A stretch of DNA of 64,000 nt, from positions 1 to 64,000 of the forward strand of contig CALSRT010000006.1 of the NCBI GenBank assembly GCA_943788825.1. The letters run 5' to 3'. The position numbers and the translations under genes are program-made. Positions 7,697-16,846 of the stretch are shown here, piece by piece. The notes under the pieces are model-generated. The model was not told where the DNA came from. It was given only the letters and a program-made list of their open reading frames with translations, and did no database searches. This stretch comes from UBA4582 sp002389265 (GTDB lineage Bacteria; Pseudomonadota; Gammaproteobacteria; Pseudomonadales; Azotimanducaceae). Within the stretch, counting starts at the first letter, position 1, and every line of letters begins with the position of its first letter.

Positions 7697-9340
7697 TTAG
7701 CCATCAATGCCTAGTTGTGTCTTGATGTACTGGCCAACGGCTTTGTAATCGGCTTTGCCATTTGCGGCCCGGCCTAATTGATCAATAACGAAGACGTGCT
7801 TCGGGCACTTATAGGCCGCCAGTGACCGTCGAATGAAGACGTTGAGTTCGGCTTCGTCTAAAACCGCCTCGTCAGCCAGTTCTACGGCGGCGGTGACCGC
7901 TTGGCCCCATTTGTCATCAGGGACACCGACCACCAGGGCATCTTTGATAGCGGGATGAGTCTTGAGGACTTCCTCGACTTCTTCGGGGTACACCTTTTCG
8001 CCAGCAGTATTAATACAGACACTGCCTCGGCCTAGCAGTGTGATGGTGCCGTCGGCGGCCACCTGGCACCAGTCGCCGGGTATAGAATAGCGCACGCCGT
8101 TAATCTCTGGGAAGGTTTTGGCGGATTTCTCCGGATCCTTATAGTAGCCCCGGGGTATGCCGCCACAGCGAGCCACAAAGCCAGGTTCTTCGCTGCCGGG
8201 CGTGATTTCTCGGTGGTCCTCAGAAAAGACTCGAGTGAAGTCGCCGATGGCGAATTTAGCGACCGCAACGCCCTGGTCAGCAGTAGTCACAGATTGGCCA
8301 AAGCCGATGGCTTCTGAGGCGCCAAAGGAGTCAACGAGACTCATTTGCGGGTTATGCTTGAGCAATCCCTGTTTGATCTCGGGGCTCCACATGACGCCAG
8401 AGGAAATGATGACCAGTAGGGACGACAGGTCATAGGCGCCTGGGTTTTGCTCCAGTGCCTGCAGCAGAGGGCGACCAAATGCATCACCGACAATCGCCAT
8501 GGAGGTGACCTGTTGGTCCTGGACTGTTTGCCAGATCTGCTGCGGGTCAAAATGAGCGCTGCCGATGGTGACCACTGTGCCGCCACGGGCGAGAGTGCCC
8601 AGGGCTGTAAGCAAGCCCGTGCCATGCATCTCTGGGCAGACAGGCATGCCTCGGTTGTTGGCAGTTGCCGCCAGAATATTAGCCACATGTTCCTCAAGAT
8701 TGGCGGGTGCAGCAATGTCCTGGTCGACGACGGCGCCACCACCACCAGCAGTCCAGATGTCCTCATGGGCCCACATGACGCCTTTGGGCATGCCGGTTGT
8801 ACCACCGGTATAAATGAACAACAGGTCATCCCCTTGTCTTTTAAGGTTCAGGGGACTGCCGTCGCCGGTAGTGGCCAGTGCTTCATAAGATTTCACTGGG
8901 CTATCTGCGCCAGCGTGAGTCATATCAGCGCCGGGGTGGCCGTCGTCCACCTGCACCCATAACAGAACATTCGGTAAACGGCGTCTGAGGACTTCGACCT
9001 GGGGTGCGAACTCCGCGGCAAAGACCACGATACGAGCGTCAGAATTGTCGATGATGTACCACAGTTCATCCTCCACATACCGAAAGTTGACGTTGACATG
9101 GGTTAAGCGGGCTTTGAAGCAGGTTGTCAGCGTTTCCATATAGGCGGCATGATTACGCATATAAAACGCGACCTTGTCGCCGGTTTTGGCACCAGCCTGA
9201 AGAAAATGTCGAGCCAGGTTGTTTGCCCGTTGGTCCATTTGCTGCCACGTCAGCACCCGCCCATCGTGAATCAATGCCGGTCTGTCCTGCGGCAATGCCG
9301 CGGCGATGGCTTCAAACATATCCCCATAATTCCAGACCAT
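7697..9340 (-). CDS. AMP-forming acyl-CoA synthetase
   Basis: The 547-residue member of the ANL superfamily has the ATP-binding loop LLFIYTGGTTGMPKGVMW near residue 175, the SFGASEAIGFG block, a TAGEKVYPEEVEEV hinge region, and the C-terminal catalytic lysine in NGKADYKAV. It activates a carboxylic acid as acyl-adenylate and then loads CoA. The start at 9340 is chosen over the longer frame from 9487 because AGGAGAG lies just upstream and the family begins here. It lies downstream of an SDR and a P450 on the same strand, a set typical of oxidative breakdown of a terpenoid, sterol side chain or fatty compound; the substrate is inferred only in that broad sense. Confidence 0.9.
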   Translation of the reverse strand: MVWNYGDMFEAIAAALPQDRPALIHDGRVLTWQQMDQRANNLARHFLQAGAKTGDKVAFYMRNHAAYMETLTTCFKARLTHVNVNFRYVEDELWYIIDNSDARIVVFAAEFAPQVEVLRRRLPNVLLWVQVDDGHPGADMTHAGADSPVKSYEALATTGDGSPLNLKRQGDDLLFIYTGGTTGMPKGVMWAHEDIWTAGGGGAVVDQDIAAPANLEEHVANILAATANNRGMPVCPEMHGTGLLTALGTLARGGTVVTIGSAHFDPQQIWQTVQDQQVTSMAIVGDAFGRPLLQALEQNPGAYDLSSLLVIISSGVMWSPEIKQGLLKHNPQMSLVDSFGASEAIGFGQSVTTADQGVAVAKFAIGDFTRVFSEDHREITPGSEEPGFVARCGGIPRGYYKDPEKSAKTFPEINGVRYSIPGDWCQVAADGTITLLGRGSVCINTAGEKVYPEEVEEVLKTHPAIKDALVVGVPDDKWGQAVTAAVELADEAVLDEAELNVFIRRSLAAYKCPKHVFVIDQLGRAANGKADYKAVGQYIKTQLGIDG

Positions 9341-9487
9341 GTTGGCTCTCCTGTTGTTGTTTAGCTTGGAGGATAGGGTAAGACAGTCAGGGACAGGTTG
9401 TACAGCATTGTTACGCTTCGGCACAGGGACTGGGGATGAGGCCTTACAGGTTGCAAGAGAAGCTACGAGAGATGCTGAGAGCCCCAT

Positions 9488-9515
9488 AAAAAAACGCCCG
9501 GCGTGCCGGGCGTTT
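9488..9515 (-). terminator. Strong intrinsic terminator
   Basis: A perfect 10-bp GC-rich stem (9492-9501 with 9506-9515, four-base loop) is followed on the minus strand by seven consecutive T residues (9488-9494). It ends minus-strand transcripts from the SDR upstream, so the acyl-CoA synthetase downstream needs its own promoter or read-through. Confidence 0.9.
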
Positions 9516-9538
9516 AAGCTTGTCTGCTTGAACCCGAC

Positions 9539-9595
9539 CCGCTAGGTATTCCACTGGCCGCTAGGTATTCTGCGGGCCGCTAGGTATTCCACTGA
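9539..9595. repeat. Three tandem copies of a 19-base unit
   Basis: Copies begin at 9539, 9558 and 9577, each opening with CCGCTAGGTATTC. Copies one and three are identical except for the last base; the middle copy differs in its last six bases. They lie between the SDR stop codon and its terminator. Confidence 0.9.
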
Positions 9596-9620
9596 TAGGC
9601 GGACAGCAGGCCGATGGGCG

Positions 9621-10391
9621 TTAGAAATTCACACGATCGGTGATAGCGCCGTCCACATTCAGATTGATCCCTGTGGTGAACGCCGATCGCTCGCTCGCCA
9701 GGAAGACGACGGCATTGGCCACATCGAATGCCGTTGCCATTCGGCCAGTGGGGTTTCTCGCCATTGCGCCCTTGAACATCTCCGGGTTATGTTTCTCAAT
9801 CGTCTGCCAGATACCGCCATCGAAATACACGGTACCCGGTGAGACGATATTCGCTCGAATTTTTTGGTGGGCATTCTGTTTGGCATAGCCCTTGATGAAG
9901 TGCACCATGGCAGCTTTAACGGCACCATAAGAGGATGCCACTGCGGCGGTAGTACTGGATACAGAACCCACAGCGATGACGGCGGCATCGCCGTGCTGTT
10001 GTGCGGCAGTCTCGAGGAATCCCTGGCCGGCTTCAATCATATCCACCAGACCGAACACATCCACATTGATGTTCTGCATCCATGAGTCTCGATCAATACC
10101 CTGCGCCATAGCGCCAACGTTAGATACAAGAATGTCCAGTCCGCCCAGCTGTTGGCCCGCCTCACGGACCCAGGCTTTCAATTCACCGTCGGCCATGACA
10201 TCTACCTGCTTGCCGATCGCCCTGATGCCCTTGGCGTTCAGGTCTATGAGGGCCTGTTCGATTTCTGCGGGATTACGAGCGCAGATGGCTACGTTGCAAC
10301 CCTCATCGGCAAAGGTATCTGCGATCGCGCGGCCGATGCCGCGAGTGGCACCGGTAATCAATACGTTGCGGCCTTTGAGTCCTAAATCCAT
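9621..10391 (-). CDS. Short-chain dehydrogenase/reductase
   Basis: The 256-residue classical SDR has the NAD(P)-binding motif VLITGATRGIGRAIA (about residues 9-22), the LVSNVGA motif in place of NNAG, and a serine-tyrosine-lysine catalytic set (GSVSS...SYGAVKAA, with Y near 157 and K near 161). Met at 10391, preceded by GGAGAA, is the start; the longer frame from 10478 lacks family sequence. The enzyme oxidises or reduces an alcohol or ketone. It sits between a P450 and an acyl-CoA synthetase on the same strand, which suggests it oxidises a hydroxyl group introduced by the P450. Confidence 0.9.
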   Translation of the reverse strand: MDLGLKGRNVLITGATRGIGRAIADTFADEGCNVAICARNPAEIEQALIDLNAKGIRAIGKQVDVMADGELKAWVREAGQQLGGLDILVSNVGAMAQGIDRDSWMQNINVDVFGLVDMIEAGQGFLETAAQQHGDAAVIAVGSVSSTTAAVASSYGAVKAAMVHFIKGYAKQNAHQKIRANIVSPGTVYFDGGIWQTIEKHNPEMFKGAMARNPTGRMATAFDVANAVVFLASERSAFTTGINLNVDGAITDRVNF

Positions 10392-10621
10392 CTTGATTCT
10401 CCAAATATGACAGGTGGTGGTTCGTCTGGGTTGACGAGGGCTTTTGAACAGAGGCCAAAATGCCATGCTTGGCGTCATTTGACAAATGATTCCCGACTCA
10501 GGCAGGTGAAGGGCTTAAGCCAAGGGTGTGTGAGGCAAGGCAGCGTCAGGCTGCTGGCAGTGAGTTTGGCGCGAGGGCGTTAGGGCCGTAAGCCGAGTTT
10601 TGATAGTCTTCCGAGCAGTAT

Positions 10622-11968
10622 TTAGCGGCGGGCAGAGAGATCAGCGCTGGTGCTGGCCTGCTGCGCGGTTTCAAGATAGAGATGCTCCATACCACGTACC
10701 AGGCCGCCCACCTGCCAGTCTACTGTCTGTTCGGCCAGGGTCAGATTCGGAAACTTTGCCAGTAGGGCGTCAATGGCCACTTGCGCCTCAAGTCGGGCCA
10801 GGGCTAGCCCGAGGCAAAGGTGGAGGCCGTAGCCAAAGGAAACATGGCTTGGGTGCGCGCGGTGGATATCGAAGATGTCCGGGTGATCATTTTCGGCCGC
10901 ATCCCGGTTGGCGGCGGCGATCACCAAAAGCACGAGCTGATTTTTCTTAATGGCAGCGCCATGAAAATCCATGTCCTGTTTCGCGAATCTCGCCAGCATC
11001 TGTACTGGCGGCTCATAGCGCAGCATTTCTTCTACGGCATTCGGCGTTAAGCTCGGATCTTGTTGTAATTGCGCGAGTTGATCCGGGTTTTGGAGTAGGG
11101 CATGCATGCCATTGCCAATCAGTCGAGTCGTGGTTTCATGGCCAGCCAGCAGCAGTAAAACGCAGGTTGAGTACATTTCCCCGGCGGACAGTCGATCGCC
11201 TTCTTCCTCGGCGGCGATGAGCTGGCCGATCAAATCCTGTGAAGGAGTCTGGCGTTTCTGTTCGATAATGCCGGTGAAATACTCGATGAGTGCGTTGTTG
11301 GCGTTGTTGCCTCGTTCAACCATGTCTGGGTCATCAATCAGCGTGAGGCCAAGCAGTTCATTGGACCAGGCCTGAAATTTCTCGCGGTCACTGTCGGGGA
11401 GTCCTAGCAGTTCGGCAATGACGATAGCGGGCAAAGGTTTTGCCAAAACTGCCATCAGGTCGAACTGGGTGCCGGGATCAACCTTGGCTAAGCATTCATC
11501 GACGATGCGTTTGATATGGGGTTCCAAGGAGAGAATATATTTGCGCAGAAACCCATGGGACACGAGCTTACGGAGTCGCGTGTGGTCCGGAGCGTCGAGG
11601 CTGAGCATGGAGGGATCGTCTAACAGCTGCAGTTTTTGACCATCGGCAGCGGCTCGCAGCAGACTGACGAGAAATGGATTATGACGCATATCGCTGCTCA
11701 GTCGAGGATCCTTGAACGCCGCCTGGACTTCCTTAAAGCCGAGCACTAGCCAGCCCCGAGTTGCAAAGCTGCGAACCACTGGCGCCTTGGACCGGAGCCT
11801 GTTTAGCCACAGGTAGGGGTTATTGCGATTCTCCAGCACCCCGGGACGTGGTCCTCGGCCATAGGAGACAGTATCGATGGTCGTAAGAAGTCGCAAGGCC
11901 AGTTGGCCCATGGCTCGAAGCACTGTTTTTTTGACTGACATTTTCTTCGCCAACGGCCTATCTGACAT
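10622..11968 (-). CDS. Cytochrome P450 monooxygenase
   Basis: The 448-residue soluble bacterial P450 has the oxygen-binding I-helix motif AGHETT (275-280), the K-helix ExxR (E314-R317), and the heme loop SFGYGLHLCLG with the thiolate cysteine at about 385. It hydroxylates an unactivated carbon using two electrons delivered by a ferredoxin; no ferredoxin or reductase gene is adjacent. An in-frame Met nine codons later (11941) is an alternative start. It is the first gene of a minus-strand run with an SDR and an acyl-CoA synthetase, so hydroxylation followed by oxidation and CoA activation is the likely order. Confidence 0.95.
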   Translation of the reverse strand: MSDRPLAKKMSVKKTVLRAMGQLALRLLTTIDTVSYGRGPRPGVLENRNNPYLWLNRLRSKAPVVRSFATRGWLVLGFKEVQAAFKDPRLSSDMRHNPFLVSLLRAAADGQKLQLLDDPSMLSLDAPDHTRLRKLVSHGFLRKYILSLEPHIKRIVDECLAKVDPGTQFDLMAVLAKPLPAIVIAELLGLPDSDREKFQAWSNELLGLTLIDDPDMVERGNNANNALIEYFTGIIEQKRQTPSQDLIGQLIAAEEEGDRLSAGEMYSTCVLLLLAGHETTTRLIGNGMHALLQNPDQLAQLQQDPSLTPNAVEEMLRYEPPVQMLARFAKQDMDFHGAAIKKNQLVLLVIAAANRDAAENDHPDIFDIHRAHPSHVSFGYGLHLCLGLALARLEAQVAIDALLAKFPNLTLAEQTVDWQVGGLVRGMEHLYLETAQQASTSADLSARR

Positions 11969-12316
11969 GGTGCGGAGTCCCTGTATCTGACCACTAAGAG
12001 TCGGTAAATTAACTGCGCCGGTATCGCTGCAGTAGCGAGCTTAGAGAGGTCCAGGAATGATATCCATGGTTGGCTGCGATTCAGGAGATGAGTCAGGCTA
12101 ATCTGCCGATCAATGGCGAGGGTGCTGACTTGACCACCGCTGCTTGATCGACATTAGCGAGGCCTCCTATAACGCAGACGCTTAATGTCAGTCCCTGAAT
12201 GCAGGCAGAGATCGCTGCCGGGATGCGTTGGCCGTGCGATACCGCAGAATAACTGGTATAACCTTTGGGATGAATTTTTGTCTTTTATTTTTCACCGATG
12301 AATCAGGAGGCAGGCG
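11969..12316. other. Intergenic region between divergent P450 and sulfide-oxidation genes
   Basis: This gap of about 350 bases has no convincing gene. It must hold the promoters for the P450 (leftward) and the fused sulfide:quinone oxidoreductase (rightward). A TATAAC hexamer at 12256-12261 could be a -10 element for the rightward gene, but no good -35 lies at the right distance. A strong AGGAGG ribosome-binding site lies just before the 12317 ATG. Confidence 0.5.
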
Positions 12317-13954
12317 ATGGAAATCCAAAAGCTCGATGAACAATTTTCCGTTTCAGCACAGTTGTCGATCGATGATTTAGACGCATTGGCCGCCGCCCAT
12401 GTTGAGATTTTGGTGTGTAATCGACCGGATGAGGAGGCAGCGGATCAACCATCTTTTGCCGAGATTGAGGCAGCAGCGAAAGCGCGGGGCATGGTCGCCA
12501 TTCAGTTGGCATTCAAACCTGCTGATCTGACCCGTGAACTCGTCGATGAGCTCGGGCATTTGATTACCACGGGCAAGAAAATTCACGGCTATTGTCGAAC
12601 GGGTAATCGTTCCACCAATATCTGGGCAGCGAGCCAACTGAACCAAGGTAAATCGCTGGCGGCGATAGCGAGTGAGACTTCGCCCACAGGTTTTGATGTC
12701 ACCGGTTTTCTGCAGCAGGCGCAAGTCAGTGGCTTGGTTGACAGACCCGGTGACGGTGTTGTGATTGTAGGGGCGGGTTCCGCGGGGATAGCGTTGGCGG
12801 CCAGTCTCAAAAAACGTGATCCGCAACTGCACATCACGCTGATTGACCCATCGAGTGAGCACTACTACCAACCAGGTTGGACCATGGTCGGTGCGGGCGT
12901 GTTTAACTCAGCAAGTACGCGGCGGGCGACTCGAGATCTGATTCCGGCGGGGGTGACATGGCAACAACAGTCGGTGGTGAGTTTTGATCCAGCAAACAAC
13001 CAAATCCGTCTCGATAATGGCGAGACTGTGCGCTACCAGCAACTCGTGGTTTGCCCTGGCCTAAAGCTTGACTGGTCTGCTGTAGCGGGGCTTGAGGAAT
13101 CTCTGGGCAAAAATGGGGTCACTTCAAATTATCGCTACGACCTGGCGCCCTACACCTGGGAGTTGGTGAATACCTTGCAGCGCGGTAGGGCAGTATTTAC
13201 TCAACCGCCCATGCCTATTAAGTGTGCCGGCGCGCCGCAAAAAGCCCTATATCTGTCCGCTGATGCCTGGTTTCGCCGTGGCGTGCTCAAGGATATCAAA
13301 GTTGATTTCTATAATGCCGGTGCTGCACTGTTTGGTGTTGCCCATTATGTGCCGGCACTGATGGAGTATGTGGAAAAATATCAGGCCAAACTGCACTTTC
13401 AACAAACCTTGGTGAAGGTCGATGGTGCAAACCAAAAGGCGTGGTTTACGAGCACCGATGCCGCCGGCGAGCCGCAAGAGACCTGTGTTGAATTCGACAT
13501 GCTGCATGTTTGCCCACCGCAATGTGCGCCTGACTTCGTTAAGGATAGCGAGTTAGCCGACGCCAACGGTTGGCTAGATGTGGATCAAGCGACCTTGCGG
13601 CATCAGCGCTTCGATAATATTTGGGGCTTAGGTGATGTGCTGAATGCACCGAACGCGAAGACCATGGCTGCAGCCCGCAAGCAGGTACCGGTGGTGGCCG
13701 ACAATCTCGTCAGCGCCATGCAAGCGCGGGCGTTAACTGCGAGCTATGACGGTTACGGATCTTGTCCCCTGACCGTTGAGCGGGGCAAAATTGTGCTGGC
13801 TGAGTTCGGCTATGGGGGCAAATTGTTACCCACCTTTCCCGCTTGGTTGAACAATGGCGCGCGGCCGACTCGGCTCGCCTGGCTGCTCAAAACCTACGCG
13901 TTACCGACGGTCTATTGGCACTTGATGCTCAAGGGGCGCGAGTGGTTGACTTAG
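12317..13954 (+). CDS. DUF442 sulfurtransferase/phosphatase domain fused to sulfide:quinone oxidoreductase
   Basis: The 545-residue fusion has two parts. Residues 1-135 form a DUF442 domain with the cysteine loop GYCRTGNRS (Cys93), the tyrosine-phosphatase/rhodanese-like fold seen fused to ETHE1-type persulfide dioxygenases in Blh proteins. Residues 147-545 are an FAD-dependent oxidoreductase with GAGSAG at 152-157, EHYYQPGWTMVGAG, cysteines in VVCPGLKLDW (about 246) and PIKCAGAPQK (about 303), and YGSCPLTVERGK near the end, matching type II sulfide:quinone oxidoreductases. Such enzymes oxidise sulfide and pass electrons to quinone at the membrane. The N-terminal domain may accept the sulfane sulfur. 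A SulP transporter starts 10 bases downstream. Confidence 0.88.
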   Translation: MEIQKLDEQFSVSAQLSIDDLDALAAAHVEILVCNRPDEEAADQPSFAEIEAAAKARGMVAIQLAFKPADLTRELVDELGHLITTGKKIHGYCRTGNRSTNIWAASQLNQGKSLAAIASETSPTGFDVTGFLQQAQVSGLVDRPGDGVVIVGAGSAGIALAASLKKRDPQLHITLIDPSSEHYYQPGWTMVGAGVFNSASTRRATRDLIPAGVTWQQQSVVSFDPANNQIRLDNGETVRYQQLVVCPGLKLDWSAVAGLEESLGKNGVTSNYRYDLAPYTWELVNTLQRGRAVFTQPPMPIKCAGAPQKALYLSADAWFRRGVLKDIKVDFYNAGAALFGVAHYVPALMEYVEKYQAKLHFQQTLVKVDGANQKAWFTSTDAAGEPQETCVEFDMLHVCPPQCAPDFVKDSELADANGWLDVDQATLRHQRFDNIWGLGDVLNAPNAKTMAAARKQVPVVADNLVSAMQARALTASYDGYGSCPLTVERGKIVLAEFGYGGKLLPTFPAWLNNGARPTRLAWLLKTYALPTVYWHLMLKGREWLT

Positions 13955-13964
13955 GCCGCCGCAG

Positions 13965-15725
13965 ATGAAGCTCTCGCCCCTGTTAGCCGCTGTTCCGCTG
14001 GTGGGATCACTGCGTGGTTATAATCGAGAATCCATGCTCAGTGACCTGATTGCGGGGCTCGTAGTGACGGTCATGCTGATTCCTCAATCCCTGGCCTATG
14101 CGCTGCTCGCAGGCGTGCCAGCGGAAGTAGGGATGTACGCCAGCATTCTGCCCCTAGTGGCCTATGCGATCTTTGGTACCAGTCGTACCTTGTCAGTCGG
14201 TCCCGTAGCCATTGCCTCATTGATGACCGCGGTGGCTCTTGGCAAGGTGGCTGAAACAGGTTCTAGCGATTATGTGAGCGCGGCAGTTTTGTTGGCATTT
14301 CTTTCCGGCGGGTTTTTGATCGCCCTCGGCGTTTTACGGCTTGGCTTTCTCGCCAATTTTCTATCTCACACGGTGGTTTCAGGTTTTATAACCGCCTCGG
14401 GTATCCTGATTGCCCTGAGCCAGATGAAACATATTGTTGGCGTCAAAGCCCAGGGTGATACCTTCTTCGAACTCTTGATATCGCTGCTGCAGCACCTGCC
14501 AGATGTGAATTATTACGCCCTTACCGTGGGTGTTGGAGTGGTTTGCTTTCTATTCTGGGCGCGGCGCGGCGCCGCCGGATTGATGGCGCAATGGGGGATG
14601 GATTTGGATACGGCGCAGCTGGTCGCCAAGGCAGCACCGGTAGTAGGCATTATCGTCACCATTGCTGGCGCTGTGATTTTCGATCTGGATGCCAAGGGCG
14701 TTGCGCTCGTCGGCGAGGTGCCGGCTGGATTGCCAGGTTTACATCTGCCGGTGTTTTCGTTGGCCATGGTGGAGCTGTTGATTGTGCCAGCCATGGCGAT
14801 CTCGATTATTGGCTATGTCGAGTCCATATCCGTCGGTAAAACCCTGGGTGCAAAGCGTGGCCAACGGGTTGATGGGAATCAGGAACTTGTGGGTTTGGGT
14901 GCCGCTAACCTGGCCTCGTCATTTTCTGGAGGTTTCCCGGTGACTGGCGGTTTCTCACGTTCGGTGGTTAATTTTGATGCCGGTGCCAGTACCCAGATTG
15001 CCGGTATCCTGGCGGCCATTGGTATCGCCCTGGCTTCCTTGTTTCTGACGCCGGTGCTGTTTTATTTGCCGCAGGCGACACTCGCGGCGACGATCATTGT
15101 GGCCGTCACAGGGCTGATCGATGTATCGATCATCACGAAGACCTGGAAACTCTCAAAAAGCGACTTCTACGCCGTCGCCTTGACCATTCTGGGCACCCTC
15201 GTGTTTGGCGTGGAAGCGGGCGTTGCAGCCGGGGTGCTGGTATCGTTGTGTCTGTATCTGTACCGCACGTCGAAGCCACATATTGCCGAGGTGGGTCTGA
15301 TAGAAGGTACTGAACATTTTCGAAATATCCTGCGGCATAAGGTCTCTACCCGACCTGAAATATTATCCCTGCGGGTAGACGAGAATCTGTTTTTTGCCAA
15401 TGCGGGTTACCTCGAGGAATACATTCACAGTGCGCTGGAGAATAACCCCGAGGTTCGTCACCTTGTGTTGATGTGTAGTGCCTGTAACACGATCGATTAT
15501 TCCGCGCTTGAAGTACTGGAGGCGATCAATGGGCATTTGCGCAACCTGAACATTACCTTTCACCTGTCTGAGGTCAAGGGGCCGGTGATGGATTACATCA
15601 AAGACACGGGCTTTCTAGAGCATCTAACAGGCCATGTCTATTTGAGCCAATATCAAGCCTATATGGACTTGAGTGGTTCGCCGCAGTCCGACGCAATGCC
15701 GTTAAAAACCTCGCTGGATGAATAA
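13965..15725 (+). CDS. SulP-family anion transporter with STAS domain
   Basis: The 586-residue inner-membrane protein has the SulP signature near residues 35-75 (LIAGLVVTVMLIPQSLAYALLAGVPAEVGMY, given here only in part as the key segment), about ten or more membrane helices up to residue 430, and a cytoplasmic STAS domain from about 455 to 565 (IDYSALEVLEAINGHL). SulP proteins move sulfate, bicarbonate or other anions. Starting 10 bases after the sulfide:quinone oxidoreductase, it is very probably co-transcribed, so import or export of a sulfur oxyanion linked to sulfide oxidation is the best inference; bicarbonate cannot be excluded. Confidence 0.9.
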   Translation: MKLSPLLAAVPLVGSLRGYNRESMLSDLIAGLVVTVMLIPQSLAYALLAGVPAEVGMYASILPLVAYAIFGTSRTLSVGPVAIASLMTAVALGKVAETGSSDYVSAAVLLAFLSGGFLIALGVLRLGFLANFLSHTVVSGFITASGILIALSQMKHIVGVKAQGDTFFELLISLLQHLPDVNYYALTVGVGVVCFLFWARRGAAGLMAQWGMDLDTAQLVAKAAPVVGIIVTIAGAVIFDLDAKGVALVGEVPAGLPGLHLPVFSLAMVELLIVPAMAISIIGYVESISVGKTLGAKRGQRVDGNQELVGLGAANLASSFSGGFPVTGGFSRSVVNFDAGASTQIAGILAAIGIALASLFLTPVLFYLPQATLAATIIVAVTGLIDVSIITKTWKLSKSDFYAVALTILGTLVFGVEAGVAAGVLVSLCLYLYRTSKPHIAEVGLIEGTEHFRNILRHKVSTRPEILSLRVDENLFFANAGYLEEYIHSALENNPEVRHLVLMCSACNTIDYSALEVLEAINGHLRNLNITFHLSEVKGPVMDYIKDTGFLEHLTGHVYLSQYQAYMDLSGSPQSDAMPLKTSLDE

Positions 15726-15851
15726 AGGCAGTATCAACTTCAGTCTGCCCCTAGAACAGGGGCACTATACCAGTGAGGACAAGATCTGTGGGATCTGCCC
15801 GGCCGGGTCGTTCTGCGCAGAATTCAAGGTGGCGATAGTCTGGCCCTTGGG

Positions 15852-16682
15852 TTAACCCTGAAAGCGAGGTGCGCGTTTCTCCATATTGGCCATGACGGCC
15901 TCGACCTGATTGGGTTTGCCGATGATCTGGTCCTGTTCACGAGATTCAGCTAACAGAATTTCTTGCGGGTTCTGGAATGGCGCATTGTTCAAAATTCGCT
16001 TGGCAGCTCGCACCGCTTCCGGGTTTCTGGCAGCAATCTCAGCGGCAGTTTGTAGAGCCGCTTCGATGGGGTTGATGACGACTTGGGTGACGAGGCCTAG
16101 GGCTTGAGCTTCATCCGCTTCGATGATGCGGTTGGTGTAGGTTAACTCACGTAGTACATCGTCACGGAGCAAATGGGGTAGATAGGGCGTGGCGCCCATA
16201 TCGGGCACTAGGCCCCAGCGCATCTCCATAATGCAAATTTTTGTGCCAGGTGCAGCGTAGCGCATATCCGCACCAATGCTGATCTGACAGCCGCCACCAA
16301 AGGCCACGCCATGCAGTGCCGCGATCACAGGCACCGGTAACTCACGCCAGACCCAGCTGGTGTACTGGGCGCGATTCGCCAGGCCATGGGTGCGACGCTC
16401 GAGCCGGCCCACGGCATCGTTCGCGGTCTCTGACTTCGCTGTCGCGTCATCGGGTTTGCCGGATGCCATATTCGCGAAATTACCCATATCCAGTCCAGCA
16501 CAGAAGGCCCGGCCCTCACCAGACAACACCACGGCACGGATGTCTGGATTCGCCTTGAGTTGCTCGCCGGCATCAACGATTGCTTCAAACATGGCGTCAT
16601 CCAAGGCGTTCATCTTATCCGGGCGGTTTAAACGGACGTGCGCGACATGGTCTTGAATATCAATAAGTACACGGTTTTCCAT
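15852..16682 (-). CDS. Crotonase-family enoyl-CoA hydratase
   Basis: The 276-residue crotonase has oxyanion-hole segments GRAFCAGLDMGNF (about residue 63) and GVAFGGGCQISIGADMRYAA (about residue 130), then EMRWGLVPDMGATPYLP. The catalytic region lacks the paired glutamates of classic hydratase and has a D-M-G-A segment instead, so hydratase, isomerase or another acyl-CoA reaction remains open. Start at 16682 rather than 16703, because TGGAGAA lies just before it. It is divergent from the CoA-transferase at 16847, with which it may share a promoter region and pathway. Confidence 0.88.
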   Translation of the reverse strand: MENRVLIDIQDHVAHVRLNRPDKMNALDDAMFEAIVDAGEQLKANPDIRAVVLSGEGRAFCAGLDMGNFANMASGKPDDATAKSETANDAVGRLERRTHGLANRAQYTSWVWRELPVPVIAALHGVAFGGGCQISIGADMRYAAPGTKICIMEMRWGLVPDMGATPYLPHLLRDDVLRELTYTNRIIEADEAQALGLVTQVVINPIEAALQTAAEIAARNPEAVRAAKRILNNAPFQNPQEILLAESREQDQIIGKPNQVEAVMANMEKRAPRFQG

Positions 16683-16846
16683 ATTGTTCTCCAGATGTTT
16701 CACGGCGATTCAAAGGTTTCTGGCAAACATTAAACGGGTTCTTAGCCGGAAAGTACAGATAACTGCAAACCGGCATCTCTATGATGCTATCGCTATTTCA
16801 GGAAGAATTTCCTATGCTGGTCCGTCAATGCTCTCAATGGTGAATC

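Noticed and set aside
10392..10621. A gene between the SDR and the P450
   Set aside because: Short open frames here lack a ribosome-binding site and domain-like sequence; treated as intergenic.
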